DNA from: Chromobotia macracanthus | Taxonomy: Eukaryota; Chordata; Actinopteri; Cypriniformes; Botiidae | Direction of reading: 5' to 3' | NCBI GenBank assembly: GCA_036877525.1 | Contig: JAZGTH010000066.1 | Span: forward strand, 3,539,501-3,603,500 | DNA: 64,000 nucleotides | The notes under the pieces: generated by a model | Database searches by the model: none | What the model was told of the DNA's origin: nothing | What the model saw: only the letters and a program-made list of their open reading frames with translations | Part shown: one piece after another, positions 25,141 through 36,527 of the stretch | Layout: each line of letters begins with the position of its first letter | Numbering within the stretch: position 1 is the first letter of the stretch | Made by a program: the position numbers and the translations under genes

Positions 25141-27458
25141 CGTTTAATTCACCCTCGAAAGCTGCCCAGAAACGCATTAAAGGGCTGAAGTGAAAAGTTG
25201 CCCATGGGACGATGAGTTTGCATACCGCGGACTAAATCTGAACCCAAAATCTGAACGCATGCTGCCCTCTGCTGCCCTTAATAGACAAGTGCTTGCCAAG
25301 TTCACTTCTATCATCGTTTAGAAGTAAATGCGACGTGCTACTCGTTTTGCACACAACTTTGAAGACCAGCCTGAAGAAGTAACGAAATAGTTGCATTAAA
25401 TGCAATAAACGTATACAGTATAAATGCTTCAAACAAGGGTAAATGAAAAACACTGCATGCTCAAATAAATGCCCCCTAAATTTCAGCTGCTCAGCACCCC
25501 TGAGATTTAAAGCATTGACTTTGATTGGCATGCCAGATTTTTGCTGTCTAGCAAGTACAACCAAGTAAGATGCTAATGAGTTTTCTGCATAAACTTTAGA
25601 GCAAGTTCCTCACCAATACAGACAGGCAGAATGACTTGCAGTGCTGTTCTCAGATCTGTCAATCTATCTATTTCTGCTGCTATTTGTAAATGCAACAGCC
25701 ATATAATCACTAACTAAAGGCCCAGGTGGTACCTGGGTACCATCTGAATCCTAGTTAAATGTGTTAGTTGGTTAGTTACTTGAGTAGTTATGTTATGTAT
25801 CATAGTTGGTTAGGTGGGTTAGTTATGTAGTTAGCTAGCTAGTCAGTTAGATAGGTAGGTAGGTAGGTTGGTGGGTGGGTAGGTACGTTATGTAGCTAAC
25901 TAGTTAGTAGTGAACTACTTTGATGTCTGATTTGCTAGGTATCTAATTGGTTAGTTATATTATGTATGTTAGATGGTTAATTAATTAATGTATTTGTCAG
26001 TTAGTTAGTTAGTTAGTTAGTTAGTAGACAGGACTGGAAACAGAGTGGAAAAAGACTAGGAAATTATGCCATTTAAATTGACATTATCCACATTATCCAC
26101 AGGTCATGGTTTCAGGTTGGGTCCTGCAGGTTTTACTAAAACTAATATAAAATTATATATATATAGTCTTTGCATGTATCATCACCTACCAATTGCTGTG
26201 CTGAATATATGACCATTCAATCAACCTCACAATCAGTAAGTGATTACAGGCATCTTCAATCCTCCACAGAAATCAATTCAGGAGGAATTCAGCTGCTGTC
26301 TGTCATCGCTGTAGAAAAGAAAAGAGCTGCCCGGCTTTTCATTTATGTCTCTAGGGGGCAACATCAGACCCGGTTTTCAGTCCAAAATGATGAACTATTG
26401 ATTCGCAAAAGTGTTTTGGGGGCAGAATACATATGTGACATCAGCGACAAAGCCAGGCAATAAGTCTAAGGGCACACATAAGCACCCTAGAAAATGTGAA
26501 ACAGATATGACCAGTGTTGGGGAGGACACCTTATTCGTTATCAGACTTGATACTTCATTTGATACTTATTTGGTATCAGATATCTATTAGACATATTGTG
26601 TGACTGAGCTAAAGCAAAAGGCCTTTAATATTATCTGTATGAGCAGCCAACATACAGAGAGAATACTGAATACTGAAAGTGATTTAACACGTTTTAACTT
26701 TTGTCCCCTTCATAGATGTTTTTTAACATTGTTCTGGCTCCCACTAACTCCAGAGAGAGAGAGGGAGATCAATGCATTGAATTTATTTTTTTCTATTATT
26801 TTCCTGGACAAGTTATTTGGTGTGTTGTCAGTGACGAATGAGAGATTGTTTTCGTATTAGTTTGCACAATTTCGGATATGGGAATATGCGAATGGCGCGA
26901 CATTAAAGGGTCAAATTGTCTGGTTACTGAACTGAAACATGATTTAGCATTATTAATGTGTTGGAGATGTATGAAGGATATAGATAAGGATGCCAGATAT
27001 GAAGGATAAGAGCGATTCTACTATATATATATATTGCAACGATTTGTATTGATTAAGCAAAGTTAAAGTAACTGCTTTTATACAAATATTGGCAATTATT
27101 TGAATTATGTTTTTAAAATGAGTGTTTTTCGCTCGCAAAAGGTTGTCCCAATGATCTTTTCACCATCATGCCCGTGTCTTTAGACAAAACCATTGCGCAT
27201 AATGGAAATGCAAAAGTAACCGATACACAGACGACTTTACAAAACAAGTTAAATTGCATTTTAATGCACGATAACACGTTTGACACGACAACAACACGTT
27301 TACGTCACGCGTGCGATGGACAAGAGCTTTACAACTTCAGCGTGTTGCTGCGCTTAAAAAAATAAACAATGTAAATAAAATGTCGACAATTCATGTTAAA
27401 TACTGCATATGCGACCCCTCAGACCCATCCCGGTATATATCCGCAGTAATGTGCCTTA
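25141..27458. other. Intergenic, between the map1a promoter and the CART gene
   Basis: No coding family is recognised. Besides the tetranucleotide repeat and a short TA run near 26,150-26,165, I see nothing to annotate. Confidence 0.6.
25755..26028. repeat. Imperfect TTAG/TAGG tetranucleotide repeat
   Basis: Degenerate GTTA, GGTA and TAGG units run upstream of map1a, with the cleanest stretch (GTTAGTTAG) near 26,000-26,025. Confidence 0.75.
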
Positions 27459-28258
27459 TTACAAACACTTTAACAAGAAAAAGTTGCAGAACGCCCCGCG
27501 CGGACAGTCGCACATCTTGCCGATCCGGGAACCTTTTCTGATGGCGCACTGCTCCCCCAAATCACACTGAGAAAACACAAGAAACCGTGTTAGTTTTGCC
27601 ATGACAACGTCATTAACTTATTAAAAATAGTAATAGCAAACAATGAATGGTGTGGAATAACACTTAAAGGAGCATCTCCATCACCATCTCCATTGCGCAA
27701 TGGCCATGTCGCCAACCTAAGCGCGCACCTATATTTTCGTATACATGCGTAACGCTTAAATGTATAATATATATATATAAATATATAAATGTATAATATA
27801 TATATAAATATATAAATGTATAATATATATATAAATATATAAATGTATAATATATATATATACAAAATACCATGGGAACTTGACCAAATTTCTTCTCCCA
27901 AGGCGGAATTCTTTTCGTCTGCAGCTTTTCCAGAACTTCCTGCAGAGCTCCGAGCTGGCAATAAAACACGTATTAAACACATCGCCTTTTTGTTTTGTTT
28001 TTTTACCAACATAACATTTCAGGAGCAAAATCAAACTTTCCACTTTCTTGGACACACACACACACACACACGGATGGATTTGCTCACCAGCTGTTTTTCA
28101 CTTGTTAGGTTTGGGTCTTTGGGATAGAAATCTCTGATGGCTCTTGTGTCCATTTCGACCTCGCCATTGGGGTCCGGGTCGTGCGCTCTGGCACTAGTGA
28201 CCAAGCAAAGCAGCACGGCGCACACAGCCATCCGCGTCCACAGACTGGAGCTCTCCAT
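27459..28258 (-). CDS. cartpt: Cocaine- and amphetamine-regulated transcript (CART) prepropeptide
   Basis: A secreted neuropeptide precursor acting in feeding and stress circuits. Three minus-strand exons, 28258-28088, 27954-27871 and 27566-27459, give 57+28+35 = 120 residues. The start MESSSLWTR is chosen because CART precursors begin MESS; an in-frame upstream ATG at 28297 lies in the expected leader. A hydrophobic signal peptide (AVCAVLLCLVTSARA) is followed by FYPKDPNLTSEKQL and then LGALQEVLEKLQTKR. Dibasic sites KR and KK precede the mature peptide, which has all six cysteines and ends FLLKCL. Introns fall at the usual CART positions. Teleosts have several CART genes; which paralog this is cannot be decided here, so the symbol marks the family. 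Confidence 0.95.
27758..27862. repeat. AT-rich minisatellite in CART intron 2
   Basis: About four tandem copies of a roughly 30-bp unit containing ATGTATAATATATA and AAATATATA. It lies immediately 3' of CART exon 2 on the minus strand. Confidence 0.85.
28052..28071. repeat. (CA)n microsatellite in CART intron 1
   Basis: An uninterrupted CA run just inside the first CART intron. Confidence 0.9.
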
Positions 28259-28302
28259 GGTCCTGGCAGCAGGGAGCTCTGGCAAAGGAGCGCGCAACGC
28301 CG

Positions 28303-28309
28303 TTTTATA
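28303..28309 (-). promoter_or_regulatory. TATA box of the CART gene
   Basis: TATAAAA on the minus strand, about 45 bp upstream of the MESS start codon, which implies a short leader. Mammalian CART promoters also carry a TATA box. Confidence 0.6.
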
Positions 28310-28638
28310 ATATTTATCTGGCCAAGTTCTGGCTCAAATAACCATCTCCACAGTCTTGCTCCCTTTTATGTGCTCAACCATGCATGCATTTATATGATAT
28401 GCCGTCGCTCCGCCTTTGCCATTGATTCCCTTCGCACGTAAGCGCGATGAATCGTTGCGTAAATGCGCTGGAGACGCGCCGTCAGAGGCGCCACTTTTGC
28501 CCCCGGATTGTTCATTTTTTCCGCTTCAGAAAGGACACGTCCGTCGGTCTCGTTTGGTTTCAGCTGTGGGGAAAAAGATGCACCGCATTGTAGTTTAAGA
28601 TTTCTGAACGATCTGGAGAACTGAACAACGTGCAAAAT

Positions 28639-28666
28639 ATATACCCATGCAATTGCATGGGTATAT
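28639..28666. repeat. Perfect 28-bp palindrome upstream of CART
   Basis: Each arm is ATATACCCATGCAA and its complement, centred on AATT at 28651-28654. The right arm is followed by another copy of GCATGGGTATAT. It lies about 330 bp upstream of the CART TATA box. Confidence 0.85.
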
Positions 28667-28892
28667 TGCATGGGTATATATTTTTACTGGGGTTGTCTTG
28701 CAAAGCTTTCAGTCTGAATGATCTGATCTTTTTTTGAGCCTTAACATTTCCTTAACCCCTTAAAAAAGCCCTTAATTTCCTTACAACACAACAAATGGTC
28801 GTTTTATTGCCCTGTTGAACTGTGCTGTATTGTTAATGGTGTACTGCCGGTCTGGAGGCTAAATCTACTGACCGGTTTCAGTAATAAACTGA

Positions 28893-28900
28893 TGACGTCA
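28893..28900. promoter_or_regulatory. Palindromic CRE upstream of CART
   Basis: A perfect TGACGTCA about 635 bp upstream of the start codon. A second lies at 29340-29347. CART transcription in mammals responds to cAMP/CREB; function here is inferred from the motif. Confidence 0.4.
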
Positions 28901-30059
28901 CAGTAATTTGAGGTCCCCACACTGTCTTTTAATGACTTTCCCTTTTTTACCCCGTGCGTAAAATGCGGTGTAATTATTTCACCAATTATCAAGGCAGCGT
29001 TTTGTTCTGTCGTGTTGCATTTCGGTCCCCTTTTCTAAGAAAAATAACCTTTTGAGATGTCAAGCAGAACGAGAACATTACAGCCTGTGACATTGTTTTG
29101 TGAAAAAGGGATGAAGCAGAAGTTTGTGAGCTTGTTAGAGGCCAGATTTTGGGAAATCGCATTAACTCTCCTCTGATATGTTTTATCTACAAGGGGCCAA
29201 AAGCCATCTGCACTCTACACAAGCATTGAAGCAGTCTAGACTCTTCTGAGCCTTCCTGAAATGTGAGGAGAGATTTTTTCAAGGAAGAGAAACATTAGTT
29301 TTCCCACGTAAGACCTTTTTCTCTGTTGATGTAATAGGCTGACGTCACATGCAGATGAAATTATTTTGAGGCTGAATTGGATAGGCTATTTGTGTATTAG
29401 CAGATCAAATAATTTCTGCCCAACAACATTCAAACCAGAAATTTGGAGAATATGTCTCATAATTGGTTTGGCTGAACAGCGTCACATACACTTCTGGCAA
29501 CAAAAAAAAAGTTAGCAGTAAGTTACACGCCTGTAAACGTAAGATTAACCCATGCAAGACTTCTATCCAAAGGTTATGTTTTTTAATTTCCCAACAGGAT
29601 CCTTGAACAAAAGGTGTCAGGCATATGACGCATTTGCTTTAGTCCTCATTCATATCAAAACATAACCGATCAATGTCTAACACACCATGGTTTTCATCCA
29701 AAGAAAATCAGCCAATCACCGGAGTCCACCTAAAGCGCACAGTCATTACAAACACAGTCTGGGGTGTGTTAAGAAAGAAAAGAGTTTTACTTCTATATTT
29801 TATTTTGTTGCAAAGTTCCTGTCTCTTTATTGGCATGCACAAAATAATATGTTGTAACATAATAAATGAAAAGATTTGGCTGGATTAGCAATAGAGGTGA
29901 AAGGTGTAATGAAAACCATTTTCATATACCTGAACCCCCATTAAAAAATATATCCAGCTGAGATGGTTGTTAAGGAATCACACAGATTTGTGTGCGTGTG
30001 TGTGGTTCTAGTATCACATTTGAGGTTCTAAATAACAAACTGGTTCTCAGAGGAAAACA

Positions 30060-30178
30060 ACAGGTGGAGCATTTCCATAGACATCCACCTCTGTCATGTG
30101 CATTTATACATTTGGTAGATGCTTTTATCCAAAGTAACTTACAGTACATTCATGCTTATGCATTTAACTACATTTGAG
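30060..30178 (-). repeat. SINE tail fragment, minus orientation
   Basis: It contains TTTGGTAGATGCTTTTATCC followed by AAAGTAACTTACAGT. This is the reverse complement of the common teleost SINE tail also seen at 31,008-31,040. Confidence 0.6.
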
Positions 30179-30179
30179 A

Positions 30180-30495
30180 CAATGGCTTACGTTCTCTCCA
30201 AGTTGTCTCCAAGTTATCGTAAAAATGTTCTTGAAGTCATGTTAGTAGAACGTTTTTGTGATGTATCATATATCAGAAATGTTATCCTTTTGTTGTAAGT
30301 GGAATGTTTTAAAAACATTACAGAATTAAAAAATGCTTGAGTAACGTTCTTATAATTGAGCAAAAGCGTTAAGACAGCGTCTAAAAAAACAGACATTTTG
30401 AATGTTCCTAAAACTTTCAAAAGAACATTTTTAACATTTTTGCTACTTAATGGAAACGTTACAGAAACATTCTTACAGCTTAAAATTGCTGCGAG
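30180..30495. mobile_element. Palindromic MITE, copy 6 (termini degraded)
   Basis: The interior matches copies 1 and 4 (AATGTTCTTGAAGT, ACTTAATGGAAACGTTACAG). The outer CCCAGCTAAC ends are eroded; the right end reads CAGCTTAAAATTGCTG. Confidence 0.7.
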
Positions 30496-30924
30496 GCCTT
30501 TTGCTGGGGTGTTTTCACAGCAAGTGAAGTGCACAAACCTTCAGCTATTTTTAGCACTGCAGTGAGTGTTAAGGGGTTTAAAATCTTACCCCCTTGTTCC
30601 ATTGCCACGTTCTGTCATCGCCATAAGGCATGATTTGATTCCCATTTGCCTCCTTGGGATCCGCTTATGTCTGCCCACGTCTGCACAAAACGTCTGTGTA
30701 TTTAGCCATGTGCCTTCTCAACTTCCCCAACTTCATCTCCAGTGCCATAAATTAACCCCTGCAGTGTCATCTCATACAGTTTCCCTGATTAACCAATCAA
30801 TCTCTCCTGATTGTTTTACACTGAGAATAGATGCAAGACTAATTTTGTGCTTAGAACACAACATGGGCTTGTTCAACAGGTTTAAGGGAATGTAACGTAG
30901 CCATAAAGGACATCCGGTTTTGAT

Positions 30925-31060
30925 CCCTGGGTTCCTGTAGCTGAACTGGTAGGACGTTGTGCTTGCAACGCCATAGTCATGGGTTTGAGCCACGGGAAAC
31001 ACACACACAGTCGCTTTAAATAAAAGGACCTGCCAAATGTGACCATAATTTCCATAAACC
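30925..31060 (+). repeat. tRNA-derived SINE with promoter boxes
   Basis: The tRNA-like head has GTAGCTGAACTGGTAGGAC (A-box region) and a B box GGGTTTGAGCC at about 30,981-30,991. A tail resembling GTCGCTTT-AATAAAAG-CTGCCAAATG follows. It is not a functional tRNA: no clear cloverleaf is maintained. Confidence 0.65.
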
Positions 31061-31111
31061 ATAAATTAATAAAATTCCTATCAAACAATCTTACAGCAAA
31101 TGCTAAATGAG

Positions 31112-31260
31112 TACCCAGCTAACAATTTTAGGTAGTAAGGACATTTCACTAATGCTTCCATTAAGTAACTAAAACTAATTTTACTGCAAGAATGTTTTTA
31201 AATAACTTTAAGAGAACTTTTAGAGAACATTTTTAGAGAATGTTCACTGTTAGCTGGGTA
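31112..31260. mobile_element. Short palindromic MITE, copy 7 (internally deleted)
   Basis: The ends TACCCAGCTAACAATTTTAG and CTGTTAGCTGGGTA are about 150 bp apart, in the same size class as copy 5. TA at both ends suggests a TA target duplication. Confidence 0.75.
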
Positions 31261-32799
31261 GTTCAAGACCCTAACTCAAAAAAAAAACAGATTAAAGGTT
31301 ATTATTCATGTTGTTTTTTGACTAACATGATTGTCAGGAACATAATCCAGATCTGTTTGGCTAAATCATGTGAAGATAAATGTGACAGAGAGCTTTGAGA
31401 AGCATGAATGAAAGGTTTGTTTGGAATCAGCCCATGTGAAAAGGAAGAACTCAGCGAGGCAAGATAAATATTCCACAAGCTATTAAAGTGTTAGTGCGTC
31501 CTGCCCACTGGTGCAGAATTAGGAAGCTGTTTCTTAATGATGCGTTTAACACAATCACACAGGATTGTCATGAGGAGAAAGGCACTGAATGTGGACCGAT
31601 TGGTCATTGTGTCTGTTTTAAACATGGACTTAACACATTTTGGTTCCAGTGCTCTTTCGTTTATCAAAGTGGCAGTCAAAATTAGGCCCTGTGGAGGAAA
31701 AAACAGGCCCATTGATTTGCCCATTGATCAAAAGTCAACACCACAGATTCTCCTGCCTCAAAAATGAGTCAAACAAGGTACTCATCAGGCGGAGCACACA
31801 CTCATTGTGTTAAACATCTAATTACATTGAAGGAATCGAATTAACCTCTGAGAGGTGACCAACCTCTCATGGGTCTTTCCCAAAATTTGCACTATGGCCG
31901 TTTTGTATTTCTCTGTCAGAAGATTGTTTAGGTCACATTTTATATTAACCAAAAACGACATAAACAAAACTTCTCAAATCCCATCATTTGGGATTTTTGA
32001 GATTCATTTGTGAAACATGTCAGTACAAATATAGCAGCTTTAGTAGCTAACTTTACTTTTTAATTATAACAGACTTATGAGATGACTGATCACTAAATTA
32101 GTGATGTTATAGATATAGGTCAAATGGCACAAGGCGTTATAAAGGAGGTTTTTAAAATTCCAGTGTGAGGCAGAACATTCTGTTTTCTAGCGGCTGTGCG
32201 TTTATTTAATGGCCACAGCAGGGCTGTTGCTCATGTCTCAGGCCTGAGGAGACAGGACAGAAGAACAGCCGTTGGTGGACACAAGCCCTGAAATTTAAAG
32301 GACATGTCACTTACAGCTGTTTCCTACATCTGCCCAATTCCTCATTCTGACAGGCAGATGAGCCTCGACGGCGAGCAGCTCCCAGCCAATTTTATCTCTG
32401 CCCCAGGACTTAACCTGTCATCTTTCTTTTATTGTTGCTTCTCATGTCACTCAAATGTTTTGAGTGGCACCCCCAGTGAAGTCATTTTTCTGTCTTGCTT
32501 TGTCAGACGTCAGGCGAATAAGAAGAAAAAACATTCATGAGATCAGAGAAAAAAAGGTTTAATGATCTCTGAGCTCTGTGGGCAGGGCACAGAAGCCATG
32601 TGACATCATCAGCCCAGGAAAAGCTCTTATGAAGTCTTCACTGATCCTGAAATACTGAGTATGTATATGAAGCAGCATTAAACTGCCACAAACTTCCTCT
32701 ATTCTGTCCTTTGGCTTTGAAAAATATGTGTAACATACATAAACATGGTTAACGGGACACTTCCTGTGTTCTAGTAAACTGAATGGGTTAATAACCCTA

Positions 32800-33010
32800 C
32801 TAAATGGGGCTATTTTTCAAATTAAATAATGCCAAATGTTTTCTGTGAGGGTGAGGTTTAGGGGTGGGGTTAGGGGACAGAAAATGTGATTTGCTCAGTA
32901 TAAAAATCATTATGCCTATGGAGAGTCCCTATAAACCACATATGCAAGTATGAGTGTGTGTGTGTAATTATAAGGGCTAAATTTTAGAAAACATCCCCAC
33001 AAATATAGCA
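32800..33010. repeat. Interspersed repeat (cyprinid-like GGGGTTAGGGGACAGAAAAT element)
   Basis: Contains GGTTTAGGGGTGGGGTTAGG, CCTATGGAGAGTCCC and a GT run. The pattern is one I associate with dispersed repeats in cyprinid genomes; the association is from memory. Confidence 0.45.
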
Positions 33011-35304
33011 AAACATGTCCAAAAATGGTGTGTGAGAACACGAGTGATCCTGACTACTTGAAAAGCTCCTAAACGGACTAAATCATGTTTTGTTATATAT
33101 ATCTTAAAATGTCAACAGGGTAAGATGGGGTGGAGTATAGTAAATATCACTTACTTGTATGAGAACCACTGCGGCTCACTAATATAGCTTCTAAGGTCTC
33201 TCTCTGTGTGTTAGGAGCCCACACCAGTTCTTTGAAGATGAATCCCTGTAGAGGTCTGTGTGGGAGAGATCAAGATTCATTATCTCCTCTAGATGCATCC
33301 GTGAGTCCCACATCACCAATATGAATGCATATGAATATCATATGCACAGGATATACATTCCATATATAGATGTTGGTTTATATATTTTGTGTGGGTGTGT
33401 GAGACAGCCCATACTCAACTCAAAGCTGGGTACCACATAATAGAAGAGGTCTGGGGGGGCCTTAAATCCAAAAGGTTGATTAATCTGATCCTATATATGT
33501 ACAAGGGTTTCACTTCAATACACCAATACGTTGATCCTAAGGGCTCAGGGGGGTTCATTTATATGGAAAACATATTGCTGAGTGCTGTTACCAGCCTTAG
33601 TATCTGTAAAAAAGATTACAGTAATATTCAATCCCAATGCAAACACTGAAAATGTGGTTTATGTGTAAATTTTGTCCAAAGCTTTACATAGTACAATTTT
33701 CAAACACTTTTGAATTTTTTGCACTGTGCTGAATATGTGCAGATGAATTTGCCTTGCGATCAATAGCATTTACAGCAGGAATAATTTAAAAATGATATAA
33801 TGCATCAATTCAATGACTCAGATTTACATGAAAATAACCACAGCTGATAGCTGATATGGTCGACTGTGCGATGAGGTAATCCTGCAATTAACTTCTGTCA
33901 TAATGACTTAAATAGACCCTGATTCCATTAACAGTATAGCGTTTAATTTATGGCACGTGTAACTCTGTTGGTTTCTAGATAAGCTAAAATATTACTTCAG
34001 CAGAGTAAGGCCAGTGTACAGTGTCATCCCACCCATCTTCATTTAGCTCTCAAAGACACTTTTCTCCTCAATTACTGGAAAGATTTCAGCATCAGCGGGA
34101 AATAAATCATTCGCACACTCTTGTAATAACAAAATATGTCTTCATGACCAGCTAATGACAACACAAATCTGTTTAATCAGACCTGGGGTTGAACGCTTAA
34201 GGAAAACATTGTGCCACTCAAAGTAAAACTATATCTACATAATACATATCTAAAACATACAGATGTGTTTTGTCTGTATTCTGCACAAGAGTCTGAAAGT
34301 AAAAATGTTTTTTATTGAAATCTGTCCTTTTATACAAAGGAGATTATCATGACACACAATGACACAAATATAAGAAGCAGATTCATTTACTTCCCTTTTA
34401 AACATCCTTAAACTGTTTATTCTAGGTTTAAATGAGACGTTAAACCCCAGCGGTCTCACTATATAACAGTTTTGTAAAGTTAAATCTGGTGCGCTTGTCG
34501 AAACTCTTTAAAAAAAAACTTCCCTCATCTAACTGTTATATAACGACCGTAAGGTATTGCAAATGGAGACGTCAACTAATATTTAATTTAACACGTCATA
34601 ATACATTGTCATATGAAAATGAATTTGTTTGCATTTTATAAGCTTCATACAAACTCAATTTCATATGTTACAGAATGAGCTCTGGGAACAGATAAATAGA
34701 GATTTCTATTTTTGGAAGGGTGATATTGGAAGACTTTAATAAAGTAGGAGGTTGCAGCTCTGCGACCGCATGATTAAATGCAAACATGTTTTAGCTCTCA
34801 CTGGCTTTTTCTGTCCTCTCTCTCCTAATAGTGGGGGTGCGCGTTGACTCAAAATGTCACTTAATAGTGATAAAATTGGTATTTGCTTATTCACTACTGT
34901 GTATCTGAATCCCTGCAAGCAATAGAAAACCAAGCCATAGTGTTTCATTTCCTGTTTTACATTACATCATTATTTTCTTTGGTTGCATGCCATGAATTAT
35001 GCTCATAGCCGAAATGGGATAGAGTTTCAAAAAAATGCATGAGCATAATAGGAATTAGTGAGCATGTATATTTGTAGTTCGTGTATAACCTGACGTTTTG
35101 AATAAAGTCCAATGGTTTCAGTCTCTTTACAATTATAAGAACACAACTATAACACATTATAAAAAATGATAACTGCACCATCAGCAACACAATTTTAAAC
35201 TCATACGCAGACGAAAATGTTGCATTTTATTTGACGAATCTCAATATATTATCAAACGATATAAATATACATGCTCCATGGTTAGTCCATCCCGGTGTTC
35301 CAGC

Positions 35305-36087
35305 TCATTTCTGGATGGCCTCTCTTCTCAGTTTCTCCAGAATCTCCTCCTGGCTTACTTGTGCTGTTACCTTCATGATTTTTTCTCTGGATCTGGAGCC
35401 CTGTGGTGAGATTGAAACACGTTCATCTGCTCGTTATGAAGCAGGAAGCTTTTAACACACAGCAGATGTCATGGTGCTGACCTTATCTAAATACATTTCA
35501 CTCTTCTTCAGCTCCAGGACTTTGGATAAAAAGCGCAGCAGTTCCGCGTTGGCCTCCCCGTCTGTAGGTGGGGCTGCAATGGCGACCCCCACCGCCTCAT
35601 TAGAGACATCTGTCACAAAACAACATGATGCATGTAATATATAAATGCATTACTGTTTCTTTTATTTATATTCATAAGATCAAACCTGTGATTGCATTTT
35701 GTTTGGCCCCGGGTTTGGCATGTATTGCGATTGCAATCTGACCGTCTTTAACTTTTGTAACAGGTCCGGCCGGTGTCTCCAAAAGCTTTGGGTTGCTTTT
35801 ACTCTATAGTATATAAAAAGTATATAAAAGTATATAAAAAATAGTTTTTAATGTAAATCAGTCTGATCAAATGTCATTTAGCGTATGCACGACCATCAAC
35901 ACAGCAGGAAAAGACTAACAATGAATGCTTTACTACTTGCAATATTAAACTTATCATAAAAATGAACATTAAAACACAGTTTTTTCAATTAAAACACAAA
36001 CCCTACCGTCTTCTCTTTTTTAGGCATCGTGCTGTACACACTTTTAGCAGAGACGGAGCTGTAACGTGTGATTTTCCTCAAAAGCAT
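35305..36087 (-). CDS. c15orf40: UPF0235 protein C15orf40 homolog
   Basis: A small conserved protein of unknown biochemical role. Minus-strand exons: 36087-36007, 35803-35686, 35609-35482 and 35400-35305, giving 140 residues from the ATG at 36087 or 120 from the ATG at 36027 (MPKKEKT). Family blocks are IAIAIHAKPGAKQNAITD, VGVAIAAPPTDGEANAELLR and FLSKVLELKKSEMYLDKGSR, ending in EEILEKLRREAIQK. At the first acceptor two AGs occur in tandem: using the first gives SKSN, the second an immediate stop, so the first is chosen. The upstream ATG adds MLLRKITRYSSVSAKSVYST, basic and Ser-rich without acidic residues, matching the longer human form as I recall it. A minus-strand AATAAA lies near 35226-35231. 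Confidence 0.93.
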
Positions 36088-36527
36088 CCGAGTAAACGGT
36101 GAAGATGCTACAGATGTGCGTACAAAACTGAGAATATGGAAATGCATGAGCTAAAAATGAACATCATTAATATTTCGGGATATTTTGAAGCTTAGCTCTG
36201 TGAAATTGTGAAAACAGCTGCGCAAACTGACGCGCATGGCAAGAATCAAACGCGAGTAAATGCGTGTGGAGCGTCAAACAGGCGCACGAAATGCGCAGAT
36301 CAGAAGAAACATGGGCTAAAGTCAACAAAAACTTACTCAGTCCCTTATAATGTAGGTCAGATCTGTTTCATTTGCTGACATATATGATGTTAAATGTATG
36401 TTACTACTTACTACTACTACTACTACTTGTTTATTTACCTAGCTAGTTGTTTTAACCAAAAGTAGTTGCCATAGTAGCAACAGTACTAGTATTTTTCTTG
36501 TCTGTTTGGTTCTCAGTTTTTTGTAGG
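36088..36527. promoter_or_regulatory. Bidirectional intergenic promoter region, c15orf40 / glutaminase-like gene
   Basis: Only 440 bp separate the divergent start codons. The glutaminase-like ATG is immediately preceded by TTTTTTGTAG|G, a good acceptor, so a noncoding first exon probably lies in this interval, though its donor could not be fixed. A CTA/TAC triplet run lies near 36,404-36,425. Confidence 0.45.

Larger units (their letters stand above)
28310..35304. other. Intergenic region between CART and c15orf40
   Basis: Holds the SINEs, MITEs and an interspersed repeat listed separately. No protein family was recognised in the short frames. The stretches 29,000-30,000, 31,270-32,800 and 33,020-35,200 hold nothing I can name. 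Confidence 0.6.
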
